Positions 41,500-50,965 of a DNA stretch of 64,000 nucleotides are shown one piece after another; position 1 is the stretch's first letter, and every line of letters begins with the position of its first letter. The stretch is taken from contig NZ_JOCB01000019.1 in NCBI RefSeq assembly GCF_000718775.1, positions 1 through 64,000 of the forward strand, written 5' to 3'. The stretch is from Streptomyces sp. NRRL S-31 (lineage in GTDB: Bacteria > Actinomycetota > Actinomycetes > Streptomycetales > Streptomycetaceae). The position numbers were made by a program, and so were the translations under genes. The notes below the pieces were generated by a model. It was given only the letters and a program-made list of their open reading frames with translations, was not told the DNA's origin and made no database searches.

Positions 41500-41750
41500 C
41501 GTGTCCGGCGGTCGGCGGGCCCACTGACCGGGGCGAGCACCTCCTGCACCACCCGCTGGGCCGCGCCGTGTTCGGTGAGGTCGCTTGCCAGGCCACTCAC
41601 CTGCGGGCCGAGGGCTTCGACGCCCTCGGGGTGGCGGGCCACGGCGACGGCGACGGCACCTTCGGCCGTCGGCGCGCCCACCGTGGCCTCGCCGATGCCG
41701 GCGGACGCGCCGGTCACCACCACGACCGAGTCTTCGAGTCGAAGGTCCAT
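41500..41750 (-). pseudogene. Short-chain dehydrogenase N-terminal remnant
   Basis: From the ATG at 41750 the frame reads MDLRLEDSVVVVTGASAGIG, then EATVGAPTAEGAVAVAVARH, through LASDLTEHGAAQRVVQEVLA. This is the cofactor-binding part of an SDR (TGxxxGIG). The catalytic Ser-Tyr-Lys half is missing; after about 83 residues the sequence becomes unrelated and runs in frame into the next gene's start. A deletion likely removed the rest. Confidence 0.65.
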
Positions 41751-41764
41751 CGGCTGGCCTCCCT

Positions 41765-42490
41765 TCAGGCGAGGCGGCCGCCGCCGTCGACGTGCAGCAC
41801 GGTGCCGGTGACGTACGGGTTGTCGATGGCGTAGAACACGGCCTTGATCAGGTCGTCGGGGGTGCCGACGCGGCGGGCGGGGTTGCGTTCGGCGACCTGG
41901 CGCAGGAACGGCTCCTTGTCCGCGCCCAGTCCGTCCCAGGACCCGCTGTCGACGATGCCCGGCGAGACGGCGTTGACCCGCACCGGTGCGATCTCGACCG
42001 CGAGTGCCTGGACCAGGAAGGCCAGCGCGCCGTTGGTGGTGGCCATCACGGTCCGCGACGGGGCCGGACGCCACGCGGCCACACCGGAGAAGAAGGTGAA
42101 CGAGCCGGCATGGGCGACCTGGCCGCCCAGGTGCTTGGCCAGTAGCAGGGGGCCGACCACCTTGGCGGCGAACGCCCTGTGTACGTCCGCGAGTTCGAGT
42201 TCCCTCAGCGGGCCGTTGGCCGGCATGGCCGCGGTGGAGATCAGGTGGTCGAAGCGGCCGACCCGCTGGGAGAGGGCCGCGATCGTGGTCTCGTCGGCGA
42301 GGTCGACCGGTATCACCTCGGACGGTCCGGACAGCTCGTCGGCGGTCCGCTCGAGCCTGCGCGGATCGGGACCGGCCAGGACGAGGTCGGCCCCGGCGGC
42401 GGACGCGGCCTGGGCGAGCAGGCAGCCGGTGCGGGAACCCGCGCCCACCACGACCAGGCGTTGCCCCTCAAGGAACGCGGAACGGGACAT
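41765..42490 (-). CDS. SDR-family oxidoreductase
   Basis: Short-chain dehydrogenase-like protein of 241 residues. The cofactor loop is VVVGAGSRTGCLLAQAASAA, a GxGSxxG variant; the usual catalytic YxxxK is replaced around SRTVMATTNGALAFLVQALA, where the Tyr position holds another residue. The rest (VRVNAVSPGIVDSGSWDGLG, GTVLHVDGGGRLA) is standard. It may act with an altered mechanism or be regulatory. AAGGAG precedes the ATG at 42490. It is divergent from the LysR gene, its likely regulator. Confidence 0.85.
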   Translation of the reverse strand: MSRSAFLEGQRLVVVGAGSRTGCLLAQAASAAGADLVLAGPDPRRLERTADELSGPSEVIPVDLADETTIAALSQRVGRFDHLISTAAMPANGPLRELELADVHRAFAAKVVGPLLLAKHLGGQVAHAGSFTFFSGVAAWRPAPSRTVMATTNGALAFLVQALAVEIAPVRVNAVSPGIVDSGSWDGLGADKEPFLRQVAERNPARRVGTPDDLIKAVFYAIDNPYVTGTVLHVDGGGRLA

Positions 42491-42620
42491 GGGAGTACTC
42501 CTTCGAGGTGTCGGGGAGCAACCGCCGCGCTGCTGCCCGCGGCGGTCACACCACGACCTTCTCCCGGAGCCGACGGATGAGTCCAAGTCTTGTTTTCACC
42601 TGGAGCGATAAGATTTCCTC

Positions 42621-43562
42621 ATGGCAACGCTGCGGCAGCTCGAATACCTGGTGACCGTCGTCGACACCGGTTCCTTCACCCGCGCGGCCGAGCGACTGCA
42701 TGTCACCCAACCCGCTCTCTCCCACCAGATCCGCGCACTGGAGAACGCTGTCGGGGGCCCGCTGCTCGAACGCCTCCCGCGTTCGGTACGCCTGACTCCC
42801 ATGGGTCGCGCGGTCCTGCCGCACGCCCGCGCCGCGCTCGCCGAGGCCGAGCGCCTGCACACCGTCGCCCGTCGCAGCACCGGACTGGACGAAGGCGAGC
42901 TGGAGGTCGCGACCGTCTACTCGGTCAGTCTCGGCATCCTCCCGCCCGTCCTGCGCGTCTGGCGCCGGCGGCATCCGGGGGTACGGATCCGGCTGCACGA
43001 ATACCCGAACGCCGCCCAGCTCCAGGCAGCCATGGCCGCCGGCAGGGCGGACCTCGCCGTCGGCCCCGCGCCGGCCGACTGGGAGGGACCGACTCGCGAA
43101 CTCGGCGTGGAGGAGTTCGCCGTCGTCCTGCCCACCGATGATCCACTGGCCGACAGCCCGACCCGCACCGTCGCCCTCGCCTCGCTCGCCGACCGCGCCT
43201 GGGTCCACTACTCACCCGGCAACGGCCTCGCCGACTTGCTCGACCGCGTCTGCCTGCGGGCCGGCTTCCGGCCCGAGGCCGCCATCCGCGCCGAACAGAC
43301 GTCCGCCGTCCCGCTGCTCGCCGCCGCGGGCCTCGGCCCCGCCCTCGTCCCCGCCAACGTCATCCCGGCCCACTTCGACGGTGCCGCACTCCGCCCGGAC
43401 CCGCCCATCCGTCGAACCCTCACGGCCTACACGCGCACCCGCCCCGACCCGCTGACCGTCGCCTTCACCGACCACCTCGCCCGGCAAGCCCGCCTCAACC
43501 CCCTTCACTTCCCGGCTCCCGTCCCGGAATGGACGGATGGTCCCGACCCTGCGCAGACGTGA
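42621..43562 (+). CDS. LysR-family transcriptional regulator
   Basis: LysR regulator of 313 residues: winged helix MATLRQLEYLVTVVDTGSFT, AAERLHVTQPALSHQIRALE, then a periplasmic-binding-like sensor domain (LEVATVYSVSLGILPPVLRV, ADLAVGPAPADWEGP). It is divergent from the SDR gene, sharing a 130-bp promoter region. A TCTT...AAGA dyad (42588-42613) is a possible LysR site. The ATG has no good ribosome site nearby, so a leaderless or unusual initiation is possible. Confidence 0.94.
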   Translation: MATLRQLEYLVTVVDTGSFTRAAERLHVTQPALSHQIRALENAVGGPLLERLPRSVRLTPMGRAVLPHARAALAEAERLHTVARRSTGLDEGELEVATVYSVSLGILPPVLRVWRRRHPGVRIRLHEYPNAAQLQAAMAAGRADLAVGPAPADWEGPTRELGVEEFAVVLPTDDPLADSPTRTVALASLADRAWVHYSPGNGLADLLDRVCLRAGFRPEAAIRAEQTSAVPLLAAAGLGPALVPANVIPAHFDGAALRPDPPIRRTLTAYTRTRPDPLTVAFTDHLARQARLNPLHFPAPVPEWTDGPDPAQT

Positions 43563-43718
43563 TGCAGCCAGGCACCCGCCGGTCGACGCTTCCGGAGCCG
43601 GAGCGGGGCCCCGGCGGTCGCCGGCGTACCCGATCGGCCGGTGGGTCCGAAGAGTTCGCAGTCGATCGGAAGACGGCTCGCGGAAGAGCGCACGCGAAGC
43701 GGCTGGTATTACTGGGGC

Positions 43719-44096
43719 ATGCAGGAAGAGATTGCACGCTCCGCGATCGACACGTTCATCTCCGCGTTCAACGCCTCGGAGGACAGCTATGTGACTGCCC
43801 TGCTCTCCCAGGCTCTGACCTCAGACGTGGTCTTCTGGGGGCCGTTGGGTCGCAGCGAAGGAATCGCGGCGGTCGAGCGGTTCGTGCTGGACATCCGACG
43901 CCACCCGGCCGGGACCGGCACGATGGTGCGCTGCTCGGCGGTGGACATGCCTGACGAGTGGGCCCGGTACCAGTGGGTCTTCACCACGCCGGATGGAGGT
44001 CCCCGCCTGGCGGGAACGGACGTCGTCCATCTGCGGCGGAGCCTCATCGACCAGGTCATCGTCTTCGCGGGGGAGATCGAACCGTCCGCCTCCTGA
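43719..44096 (+). CDS. SnoaL/NTF2-like protein
   Basis: Small protein of about 125 residues from MQEEIARSAIDTFISAFNAS to the end IDQVIVFAGEIEPSAS. The central TSDVVFWGPLGRSEGIAAVE and VRCSAVDMPDEWARYQWVF match the SnoaL_2-like NTF2 fold (ligand-binding cone). A longer start at 43641 is possible, but the extra 26 residues look non-native. Function unknown. Confidence 0.7.
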   Translation: MQEEIARSAIDTFISAFNASEDSYVTALLSQALTSDVVFWGPLGRSEGIAAVERFVLDIRRHPAGTGTMVRCSAVDMPDEWARYQWVFTTPDGGPRLAGTDVVHLRRSLIDQVIVFAGEIEPSAS

Positions 44097-44408
44097 ACCG
44101 TCCTTCCGTCGCTGTCCTTCTCCTGAACCCGCCCCCTTCGGCGCTCGGGGGCTGCGGTCCAGGTAGGCGTCCAGGCAGGCGACGGCGTCACGGCAGAGAT
44201 GGATCGTCGGGCTTCCGGGGCCGCTTCCGGACCGGCTGCCACCGCAGGAGGTCATCGTCTCGTCCTCCCTCGATCGCCCAGGGGCACTCCTTGTCCGTGG
44301 TCTGGCGGCCGTCGGTAGCGGACCTGGTCAAGACATCTCAGGGGGACAAGAAGTCAAGAGGGACCGCGAGTCTTGATCGCCACTGGGGCCGCTGATTGGC
44401 TGGCCGGC
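44097..44408. other. Non-coding gap
   Basis: I see no gene and no clear repeat in this 310-bp gap between the SnoaL-like gene and the GNAT gene; the DNA is ordinary in composition. Confidence 0.4.
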
Positions 44409-44948
44409 ATGAATGGTCTCGGACCCGTTGCCTGGCCGCCTGCACCGATCCATACCGAGAGGCTCGTGTTGCGTGAGCCCGATGCCCGGGACCGTGCGGC
44501 GTTCATCGCGCTGCACGCCTCGTCTGAGGTGCACACCTACCTCGGCGGGCCCCGCCCGCGCGACGAGCTTGAGCGCGACGTGCCCGAGGTGCCCGGGCGG
44601 TGGCCCGGGAGTTTCGTCGTCGAGCTCGATGGGGCGATGATCGGCCAGATCCTGCTCAGGAGGGCAACGGAGCACCTTTGCCCGGCTGCCGTGGGGAAGG
44701 TCGATCTCGGCTACCTGTTCCTGCCGCGGGCGTGGGGATTCGGGTATGCCGCCGAGGCGTGCGCGGCGGCATTGGACTGGCTCGAAGACGTCCTTCCGGG
44801 CGAGCCGGTGGTGCTCGCCACCCAGACCGCCAACGTCCGTTCGCTGCGCCTCGCGGCGAAGCTGGGGTTCAGCGAAGTGGAGCGGTTCCGGGCCTGGGAC
44901 GCCGATCAGTGGCTCGGTCTGCGGGCCCCGGTCACGTCCTCTGATTGA
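44409..44948 (+). CDS. GNAT-family N-acetyltransferase
   Basis: RimJ/RimL-like acetyltransferase, 179 residues. The typical opening IHTERLVLREPDARDRAAFI, the strand-turn FVVELDGAMIGQILLRRATE, the acetyl-CoA region GYLFLPRAWGFGYAAEACAA (RxWGxGxAxEA) and VVLATQTANVRSLRLAAKLG are all present. It probably acetylates a small amine, antibiotic or protein N-terminus. The start at 44409 is a choice among nearby candidates (44373 also possible). Confidence 0.85.
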   Translation: MNGLGPVAWPPAPIHTERLVLREPDARDRAAFIALHASSEVHTYLGGPRPRDELERDVPEVPGRWPGSFVVELDGAMIGQILLRRATEHLCPAAVGKVDLGYLFLPRAWGFGYAAEACAAALDWLEDVLPGEPVVLATQTANVRSLRLAAKLGFSEVERFRAWDADQWLGLRAPVTSSD

Positions 44949-45155
44949 GTTCGCGCTCGACAGCTTGGCGGCACCGCTGTCCCCGGGCGAGCGGAAGCGG
45001 ACCGGGGCATCACCCGGTTCGCGGTGAACGTCATCCCGGACCCGACCACGCGAACACGCCGACGCCCCGAAGGCGATGCGCGACGAGTGCCTGATGCCGG
45101 CCTACGCCCATCTACCCCGTCACCGGCTGCGCGGTACCTCCGCGATGATCAGTGC

Positions 45156-46148
45156 GGCGTCGACCAGGACCGGGTCAACCTCGGTACGGCCGCGCTGACC
45201 ATGAACGCGGACCTCGGCATCAGCACCGCGGCCTTCGGCTTCGCCACCGGGATGTTCTCGGCGAGGTACATCGCCTTGCAGATTCCCGGCAACCTGGTAC
45301 TCAACAGACTCGGCCCACAGCGCTGGCTCGGCCTTCTGACCATCGCCTGGGGCGTGGTCGCCATGCTGACGAGCCTGGTCCAGGGCGAGCGAAGCCTGGT
45401 CGTGGTCAGGATCGCCCTGGGCGCCGTCGAGGCGGGGCTCCTGCCTGGCATGTTCATGTACCTGACGATATGGTTCCCGCCGAGGATGCGCGGGCGCATC
45501 ACCGCCGTCGTCTGCCTCCCGTTCTACGCGATCCTCGGCACTCCGCCGTCCGCGTACATCATCCAGTACGCCGACGGCATGAGCGGCCTGGCCGGATGGC
45601 GGTGGATGTTCCTCCTCGAAGGGGCACCGACGATCCTCATCGGACTGCTCCTGCTGCGCTTCCTGACCGATTCCCCCGCGACGGCCACCTGGCTGTCGGC
45701 CGAGGAGAAGGCGGCCCTGCTGCGGATCACCGCGGCGCAGCAGACCGACGAGAAGCCGAGGACCGGCCTGCGTGACATCCCGGAGTGGCTCCGCGACCTC
45801 CGCCTGGTCACCCTCTCGATGGCCGTCGGCCTCCTGTGGGTCGGATTCGCCGCCATCACCTCCTTCCTCCCACTGATCATCGCCGGCTTCGCCGAGCACA
45901 CCCATACGAGACTCAGCCTGGTGCAGACGGGCCTGCTGTCCGGCCTCGTCCACGTCCCGGCGGCCCTGGTCGCCCTCGTCTGGGACTCCAGTTCCGACCG
46001 GCGCGACGAACGCGTGAAGCACGTGGTCGGGGGAACGCTGCTCGCCGCGGCCGGGACCGTCCTGGCCGTCAACGCCTCCAACCTGTGGGTGACCCTGCTC
46101 GGTACGGTCCTGCTCACCTCCGGCATCTACGCCGCCCTCTTCGACTCT
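45156..46148 (+). pseudogene. MFS transporter (ACS-type), truncated at both ends
   Basis: About ten membrane helices of an anion:cation-symporter-like MFS protein are preserved (DRVNLGTAALTMNADLGIST, MYLTIWFPPRMRGRITAVVC, GWRWMFLLEGAPTILIGLLL, LTSGIYAALF). The first helix is replaced by unrelated sequence: the usual 'YIDRVNLG' is preceded here by RDDQCGVD. After GIYAALF the frame runs into VOC-protein sequence, losing the last helices. It cannot give a full transporter. Confidence 0.7.
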
Positions 46149-46149
46149 G

Positions 46150-46475
46150 CCAGGAGACCGGGTTCGGACAGTACGAAGGCGGCTGGTTCCCCCACCTCGG
46201 CATCGACAACCGCATCGTTTTCCCGAGACGATCCCCTGCTGGCGACAAGGACTGCCCAACGTCTTCCTGGTCGAGGACCCCACCCTGCGCCCGGCCGCTC
46301 AGCCGCGCTCCGGGGAGCGGAAGACGCCGCAGGGGATCGCCTGGATGGAAGTCGGCGGTACCGAGGAGGACATGCGCGCCTGGCTCGGTGACGGGGCCCT
46401 CGACCTGCCCCTGAAGTACAACGGCGAACGCCCCGGCGTGTACGCCGTGGCCGTCGCCACGGTTGTGCTTCGATC
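46150..46475 (+). pseudogene. VOC/glyoxalase-family protein remnant, frameshifted
   Basis: Two frames form the C-terminal half of a VOC-type protein: TGFGQYEGGWFPHLGIDNRI, then after a shift NVFLVEDPTLRPAAQPRSGE and IAWMEVGGTEEDMRAWLGDG and LPLKYNGERPGVYAVAVAT. It is fused head-on to the broken MFS gene, marking a deletion junction near 46148. Confidence 0.6.
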
Positions 46476-46552
46476 CGCGGTCGATCCAAAACATGTTGGC
46501 CGGTCTGTCACGGAGGTGCGACGATGTCTCCTGGCTCTGCAGCGGAGGGCAT

Positions 46553-47659
46553 TTGTACGTTTTCGTGTGTGGGGGATGCGGCGCCGAGCTGACCACCCCG
46601 CTGTCCCAGGTCGCCCTGCCGACCCACGCTCATCAGAAGTACGGGAACGGACTCCAGCTCCCGGTACTCATGGAGGCGGGAACGTTCGCCGAGGACCCGG
46701 AGCCCTGGGGGCCGCCGTGGCGGGGATGGGAGGAGATCCATCCGGAAGAGGCGGCGGCCCGCGGCATCTACGCGCCGGTTCACGCGCTCTCCTACGGCGC
46801 CCCCGGCTCGTTCGTCATCGCGCCCGGCGACGCCCGTGGCACCGTGCTCATCCCGGAGATGGCCGGCGGCTACTGTTGCGGCCTTGACGGCGCGGACGGC
46901 CCCAACATGGCCTGCGAGGCGTGCGGCCTGCCCGTGGCGACTCGAATCGACGACTGCTCGCTCTGGCAGGCGGTGCGGCTCGCGCCCGACGCCGTGTGCC
47001 GCCTGAGCGTCGGCGACGCCGACTCCGTGCCACTGACCTGGACGGAACTGGTGGAGGAAGGGAAGTCCACGCCTCCGTTCGAGCCGATCGCCACACGGGG
47101 CTCGCGGCTCGGGACGAACCACTTCTGGTCGTGGAGCCCACAGTGGGAGGCCGCGGTCGGCCGGGCGCTCGCCCATCTGCTGGCAGCCTTTCGAGGCCGG
47201 CCGGTGACCGTCCCGGACGGTCTGAGCAAGGAAGTGTTCCAACGCGCACTCGACGCCCTGCTGCCTGCCGGACCGATGGCACGGCGCGCCGTCCTGGCCG
47301 GACCGGGACGGCCGATCGCCGACAGGGACGTGGACATCCTCCTGGTGCCGACCCACCCGCAGACCGGACAGACGTGGGCCCCGGCCGATCCGGGCACCTC
47401 GGCCTACCGGGTGCCTCTGCCGTTCGGGGTGTGGCTGTGGCTGGCCTTCCCCAAACCACACCTGCCACTTCCCGCGTCGGGTGGCATGCCCGACGGCGTC
47501 CTCCGCGACGACCCACCCGCGCCGCGCCCCCGGTACTCGTTCCGGGCCGACCCGGGCGCCTTTCAGCACACCCTGGTCCGGCTGCCGGCCGTCCGCAGTC
47601 CGTGGCTGCGCACGATTCCCGGGAACCTCACCCGGCACATGCGCGCCGGACTCTTCTAG
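46553..47659 (+). CDS. Hypothetical zinc-ribbon-containing Streptomyces protein
   Basis: Protein of 368 residues, probably starting at TTG 46553, where GGAGGG is upstream and the sequence YVFVCGGCGAELTTPLSQVA begins. CGGC near the start and CCGLDGADGPNMACEACGLP in the middle supply two Cys pairs that likely bind zinc. The rest is soluble, with a Pro-rich C-terminus. Proteins with this 'FVCGGCGAELT' opening are common in Streptomyces and uncharacterised. An ATG at 46463 in the same frame is less likely. Confidence 0.75.
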   Translation: MYVFVCGGCGAELTTPLSQVALPTHAHQKYGNGLQLPVLMEAGTFAEDPEPWGPPWRGWEEIHPEEAAARGIYAPVHALSYGAPGSFVIAPGDARGTVLIPEMAGGYCCGLDGADGPNMACEACGLPVATRIDDCSLWQAVRLAPDAVCRLSVGDADSVPLTWTELVEEGKSTPPFEPIATRGSRLGTNHFWSWSPQWEAAVGRALAHLLAAFRGRPVTVPDGLSKEVFQRALDALLPAGPMARRAVLAGPGRPIADRDVDILLVPTHPQTGQTWAPADPGTSAYRVPLPFGVWLWLAFPKPHLPLPASGGMPDGVLRDDPPAPRPRYSFRADPGAFQHTLVRLPAVRSPWLRTIPGNLTRHMRAGLF

Positions 47660-48348
47660 CAGACCGGCCCCCAAGGCGCCGTACTCGAACGGCACCGGAC
47701 AGCAGTGCCTCCTGAAGTGGCGAACCTCTGCTGTTCGTTCTCATGAACGTAACCAGCCGGGGCAGTGAAGACCGGCGTCCACCGCACCGCGATGATCGGG
47801 TCATGACCGACCGCCGCCCGCTGGGCACCGGACCCGCCACCGCCGACGCGTCCCGAACACCAGACACCGACCCGCCGACGCCGCGCGCCCAGCTCGCCGC
47901 CGAACGCCTGCCCACCGACCCCGCCGTCCCGGCCACCACCGGTCCGGTGCCCCGCCCGGCCGCCGGGCGCCGCACCCTCGGGGCCGGCCCCGCCGCGCCT
48001 GGGCAGTGACCGCGGCCGGGCCCGGCTCGGGGACGACCCGGGCCCGCGGCTCGTCAAGGTCGGGCAGCCGGATGCTGGGCTGGGAGGGGAGAAGGCCGGC
48101 CTGGGCAGCACGGATGTGCGCGGAGTCCCCGGGGCAGGGAAGCCGTCGGCATCCCCATGGTGTCCTTCCGGCGCCGAACGCGCGCTGCCGGGGACGACCG
48201 CGCCGACGGTGGTGGTGCAGAGCGCGACATCGACAGCCCCGGCCCTGACCTCGATCGACCAGGAACATGAGCGGCTTTCGGACGGAATCGCCCACAGCGG
48301 CATTCCCTGGCCGGCGGGCCGTTGCCGTGCCGGACGTACCGGGTGATC
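47660..48348. other. Gene-poor stretch
   Basis: Nothing convincing is encoded here. A short Pro/Thr-rich frame from ATG 47803 (MTDRRPLGTGPATADASRTP) stops at 48009 and could be a truncated N-terminus, but it lacks a ribosome site. The rest shows no family-like sequence on either strand. Confidence 0.4.
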
Positions 48349-50283
48349 ATGAGGGCCTGGGGCAGGCGCGGGGCGGGGAGACATGCTGTGGGCTTGGGCA
48401 CGGAGGGTCGCCGGGGTGCGGAGCGGGGTGGCTGGGACGATCCTGGGCCCGGGAAAGGGCTGCGGAGATCGGCGGACGTGCTCCACTGGGGCGGCATGGT
48501 CTGCGTCGTCGTCGGGTGGGTCGGGCTCTGCGTGCGGATGGCCATGCCCCGTGAGTGGGAGGGGCCGTGGTGGCAGCCCGCCGCCCTGATCGGTGCAGGG
48601 GCAGCGGCAGCCGCCGGAGCTGAGGCGGTCGAACGGCGCATCCTGCGGTTCAAGCGCTTCCACGCCTACCGGGAGTTGCTGGAGGACCCGGCCCCGCACC
48701 CGGCCGAGCCGGGCGCGGACTCCAGCGTCTTCCGGCTGCTGTCACCGCTGCACAGCCCCGTACCCTTCCGCGACCGTGACGACGAGCTGGCCCTGCTGCG
48801 GCGCTGGTGCGAGGACGATACGGACCCGCACCCGATCATGCTGCTCGCCGGTGACCGCGGCGTCGGTAGATCACGGCTGGCGCTGGAACTCGTGCGGGCG
48901 CTCGGCGATGCGTGGACCGCCGGGCGGTTGCTGCGCAGCCCCGGGCAGTTGTTCCCGGCGTTACGCGACCGGGCCAGGCCCGCGCTGGTCGTGGTGGACG
49001 ATGCCGACCTGCGCTCCGACGTCGACAGCCATCTGCACTCGCTGGTCCGCGCGGACGTCGTCCCGCTGCTCTTGAAGTTCGGTACGCGTCCGCACGGCAC
49101 GACGCCGGTGCGCCTGCTGTTCGTCGTCCGGCACGCCGAACGCTTCCGTGCCGTGGTCGGCCAGGAGCTGGAGTACTCCAGAGGCGACCCCGACGTGCTC
49201 CGCCTCCTCGCAGACGCGCCCGTACTGAATCTCGCGCCACCGGTGCTCGACCGGGCCGCCCTGGCCGAGCGCCACGCGGAGGCATTGGCCGCCTTCACCG
49301 CGGCCCTCGCAGACGCCGCGGGCACCGAACGGGCGGACGGCACCGAGGCGGCACACGCCGGTTCCTCCCCGGGCACTGCCCCGGTCCGGCCCGAGCGGGC
49401 TCCCCTCCGGACCCCCCTCGATCTGCACGCACAGGCCCTCGTCACGGCGCTGACCGGTGAGCCGGTGTCCGCGGCCCCCCGGCGCTTCGAGGAAGTCGCC
49501 GGTGTCCTCTTCGAACGGGAGCGCCGGCGCTGGCGGCGCAGTGCCGCGTCGTTCACCGGGCCGGGCGTTCCCGCACTGCCCCGACTGCCCGACCATCCCG
49601 GCCTGCCCGAACGCGTCATGCTGGCCCTGCTGTCGACCGGTCATCGGGAGTACGTCACCGCCTCACACACCCTCGAACGGCTCCCCGAGTTCGCGGGGCT
49701 GGAGGAGGAACGGATCCGGTCGGCGGCGCACGCCTGGGTGACCTGGGCCCTCGCGCTGCACGGCGGGACGCACCCGGCCACCCGCATGGCGGAACCCTGG
49801 ATCGGACCGGAGACCTTCACCCACTGGTTGCTGACAACACGGCTGCGCGCCGAACCGGAACTGTTCGACCGTCTATGGACGGGGCTGAACGCACGCCGGT
49901 CCGAGCACCTGACGGGCGTGCTCTGCCGGGCCTGCGAGGACTTCCCCGCGGCGGGTGAGATCCTGCAACGGTACGTCGCGAACCACCCGTTGGCACACGG
50001 CTATGACGCCGTGCGCGGCGCCAGGGTGCTCGCCCGTCCCGAGCGGGTGGACCCCTGGATCGCCGAAGGTCTGCGCAAGCCGGAGCCTGGGTCCAGCCTC
50101 GCTCTCAGCGCCCCGGTCTCCCGCGACTTGTACAACCTGGCGCGGCAGGCCCTGCCCGAGGTGGTGCCACGGTCCCACGCCGTGCTGGTCCGCGCGTACC
50201 AGCGCACCCGCCGGGCCGAGGAGATGCAGGAGCGACAGCGCCGGAGGGAACTGCGGCGCCGGGGGCGCGGTTCGCACCCCTGA
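48349..50283 (+). CDS. Membrane-anchored STAND/AAA-type ATPase
   Basis: Protein of about 640 residues. Two N-terminal hydrophobic segments (MVCVVVGWVGLCVRMAMP and PAALIGAGAAAAAGAEAV) precede a P-loop domain: ELALLRRWCEDDTDPHPIML, then LLAGDRGVGRSRLALELVRA as Walker A, with Arg replacing the usual Lys (GDRGVGRS), and RPALVVVDDADLRSDVD as Walker B. The C-terminal half is helical and repeat-like (about residues 400-640), ending in an Arg-rich tail. The layout recalls STAND-type signalling or defence ATPases, but no effector domain is recognised. The start is uncertain; ATG 48496 is an alternative. Confidence 0.7.
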   Translation: MRAWGRRGAGRHAVGLGTEGRRGAERGGWDDPGPGKGLRRSADVLHWGGMVCVVVGWVGLCVRMAMPREWEGPWWQPAALIGAGAAAAAGAEAVERRILRFKRFHAYRELLEDPAPHPAEPGADSSVFRLLSPLHSPVPFRDRDDELALLRRWCEDDTDPHPIMLLAGDRGVGRSRLALELVRALGDAWTAGRLLRSPGQLFPALRDRARPALVVVDDADLRSDVDSHLHSLVRADVVPLLLKFGTRPHGTTPVRLLFVVRHAERFRAVVGQELEYSRGDPDVLRLLADAPVLNLAPPVLDRAALAERHAEALAAFTAALADAAGTERADGTEAAHAGSSPGTAPVRPERAPLRTPLDLHAQALVTALTGEPVSAAPRRFEEVAGVLFERERRRWRRSAASFTGPGVPALPRLPDHPGLPERVMLALLSTGHREYVTASHTLERLPEFAGLEEERIRSAAHAWVTWALALHGGTHPATRMAEPWIGPETFTHWLLTTRLRAEPELFDRLWTGLNARRSEHLTGVLCRACEDFPAAGEILQRYVANHPLAHGYDAVRGARVLARPERVDPWIAEGLRKPEPGSSLALSAPVSRDLYNLARQALPEVVPRSHAVLVRAYQRTRRAEEMQERQRRRELRRRGRGSHP

Positions 50284-50440
50284 CCGCGCCGCGACCGTGC
50301 TGTCCGCCGGCCCGGCACTACGCGCCGTCTGGACCCGGGAGCGACACGACGTGCTCCGACTGGCTCTGAGACACGCCGAAGCCATACCGGATTTTCAACT
50401 CTGCCTGTCCCCGCGACCGCACGACGCTAGCGTCAAGTCC

Positions 50441-50965
50441 ATGATCGTATGGCTCAACGGGACCCACGGCGCAGGCAAGACGACGACCAGTGCGCTCGTC
50501 CGGCAACTGATGCCGGACTCGCGGGTGTTCGATGCCGAGAAGGTCGGCGAGACACTCATGGACATCGAGCCGGGACTGCCCGAGACGGACAACTTCCAGC
50601 ACTGGCCGCCATGGCGGCCCCTCGTGGTCGAGACCGCCCGACGCATCCTCGACTACACCGGCGGCACCCTGGTGATGCCCATGACCGTCCTGGTCGAGCA
50701 GTACTGGCGCGAGATCAGCTCGGGCTTCGCCCAGCACGCCATTCCGGTCCGGCATTTCGTCCTCCATGCCGACCAGGACACCCTCCGCGCACGCATCGCG
50801 GGCGACACCGTTCTCGGCCCCAACTCCCCGTTCCGTCTCCGCTACCTCGAGCCCTACGCAGAGGCGGCCCGCACGTGGCTGCACGCCGAGGCCGAGGTCG
50901 TCGACACCACGCACCTCACCCCCGCCCAGGCCGCCCAGCAGATCGCAGAGGCCGTCAAGAGCTGA
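50441..50965 (+). CDS. TmrB-like P-loop kinase
   Basis: Small ATPase of 174 residues beginning MIVWLNGTHGAGKTTTSALV (Walker A GTHGAGKT), then SRVFDAEKVGETLMDIEPGL, FQHWPPWRPLVVETARRILD and VMPMTVLVEQYWREISSGFA. The order matches TmrB, the Bacillus tunicamycin-resistance ATP-binding protein, and related AAA_33 kinases that phosphorylate small molecules. It may act in antibiotic tolerance. It is monocistronic, 157 bp after the ATPase gene. Confidence 0.82.
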   Translation: MIVWLNGTHGAGKTTTSALVRQLMPDSRVFDAEKVGETLMDIEPGLPETDNFQHWPPWRPLVVETARRILDYTGGTLVMPMTVLVEQYWREISSGFAQHAIPVRHFVLHADQDTLRARIAGDTVLGPNSPFRLRYLEPYAEAARTWLHAEAEVVDTTHLTPAQAAQQIAEAVKS

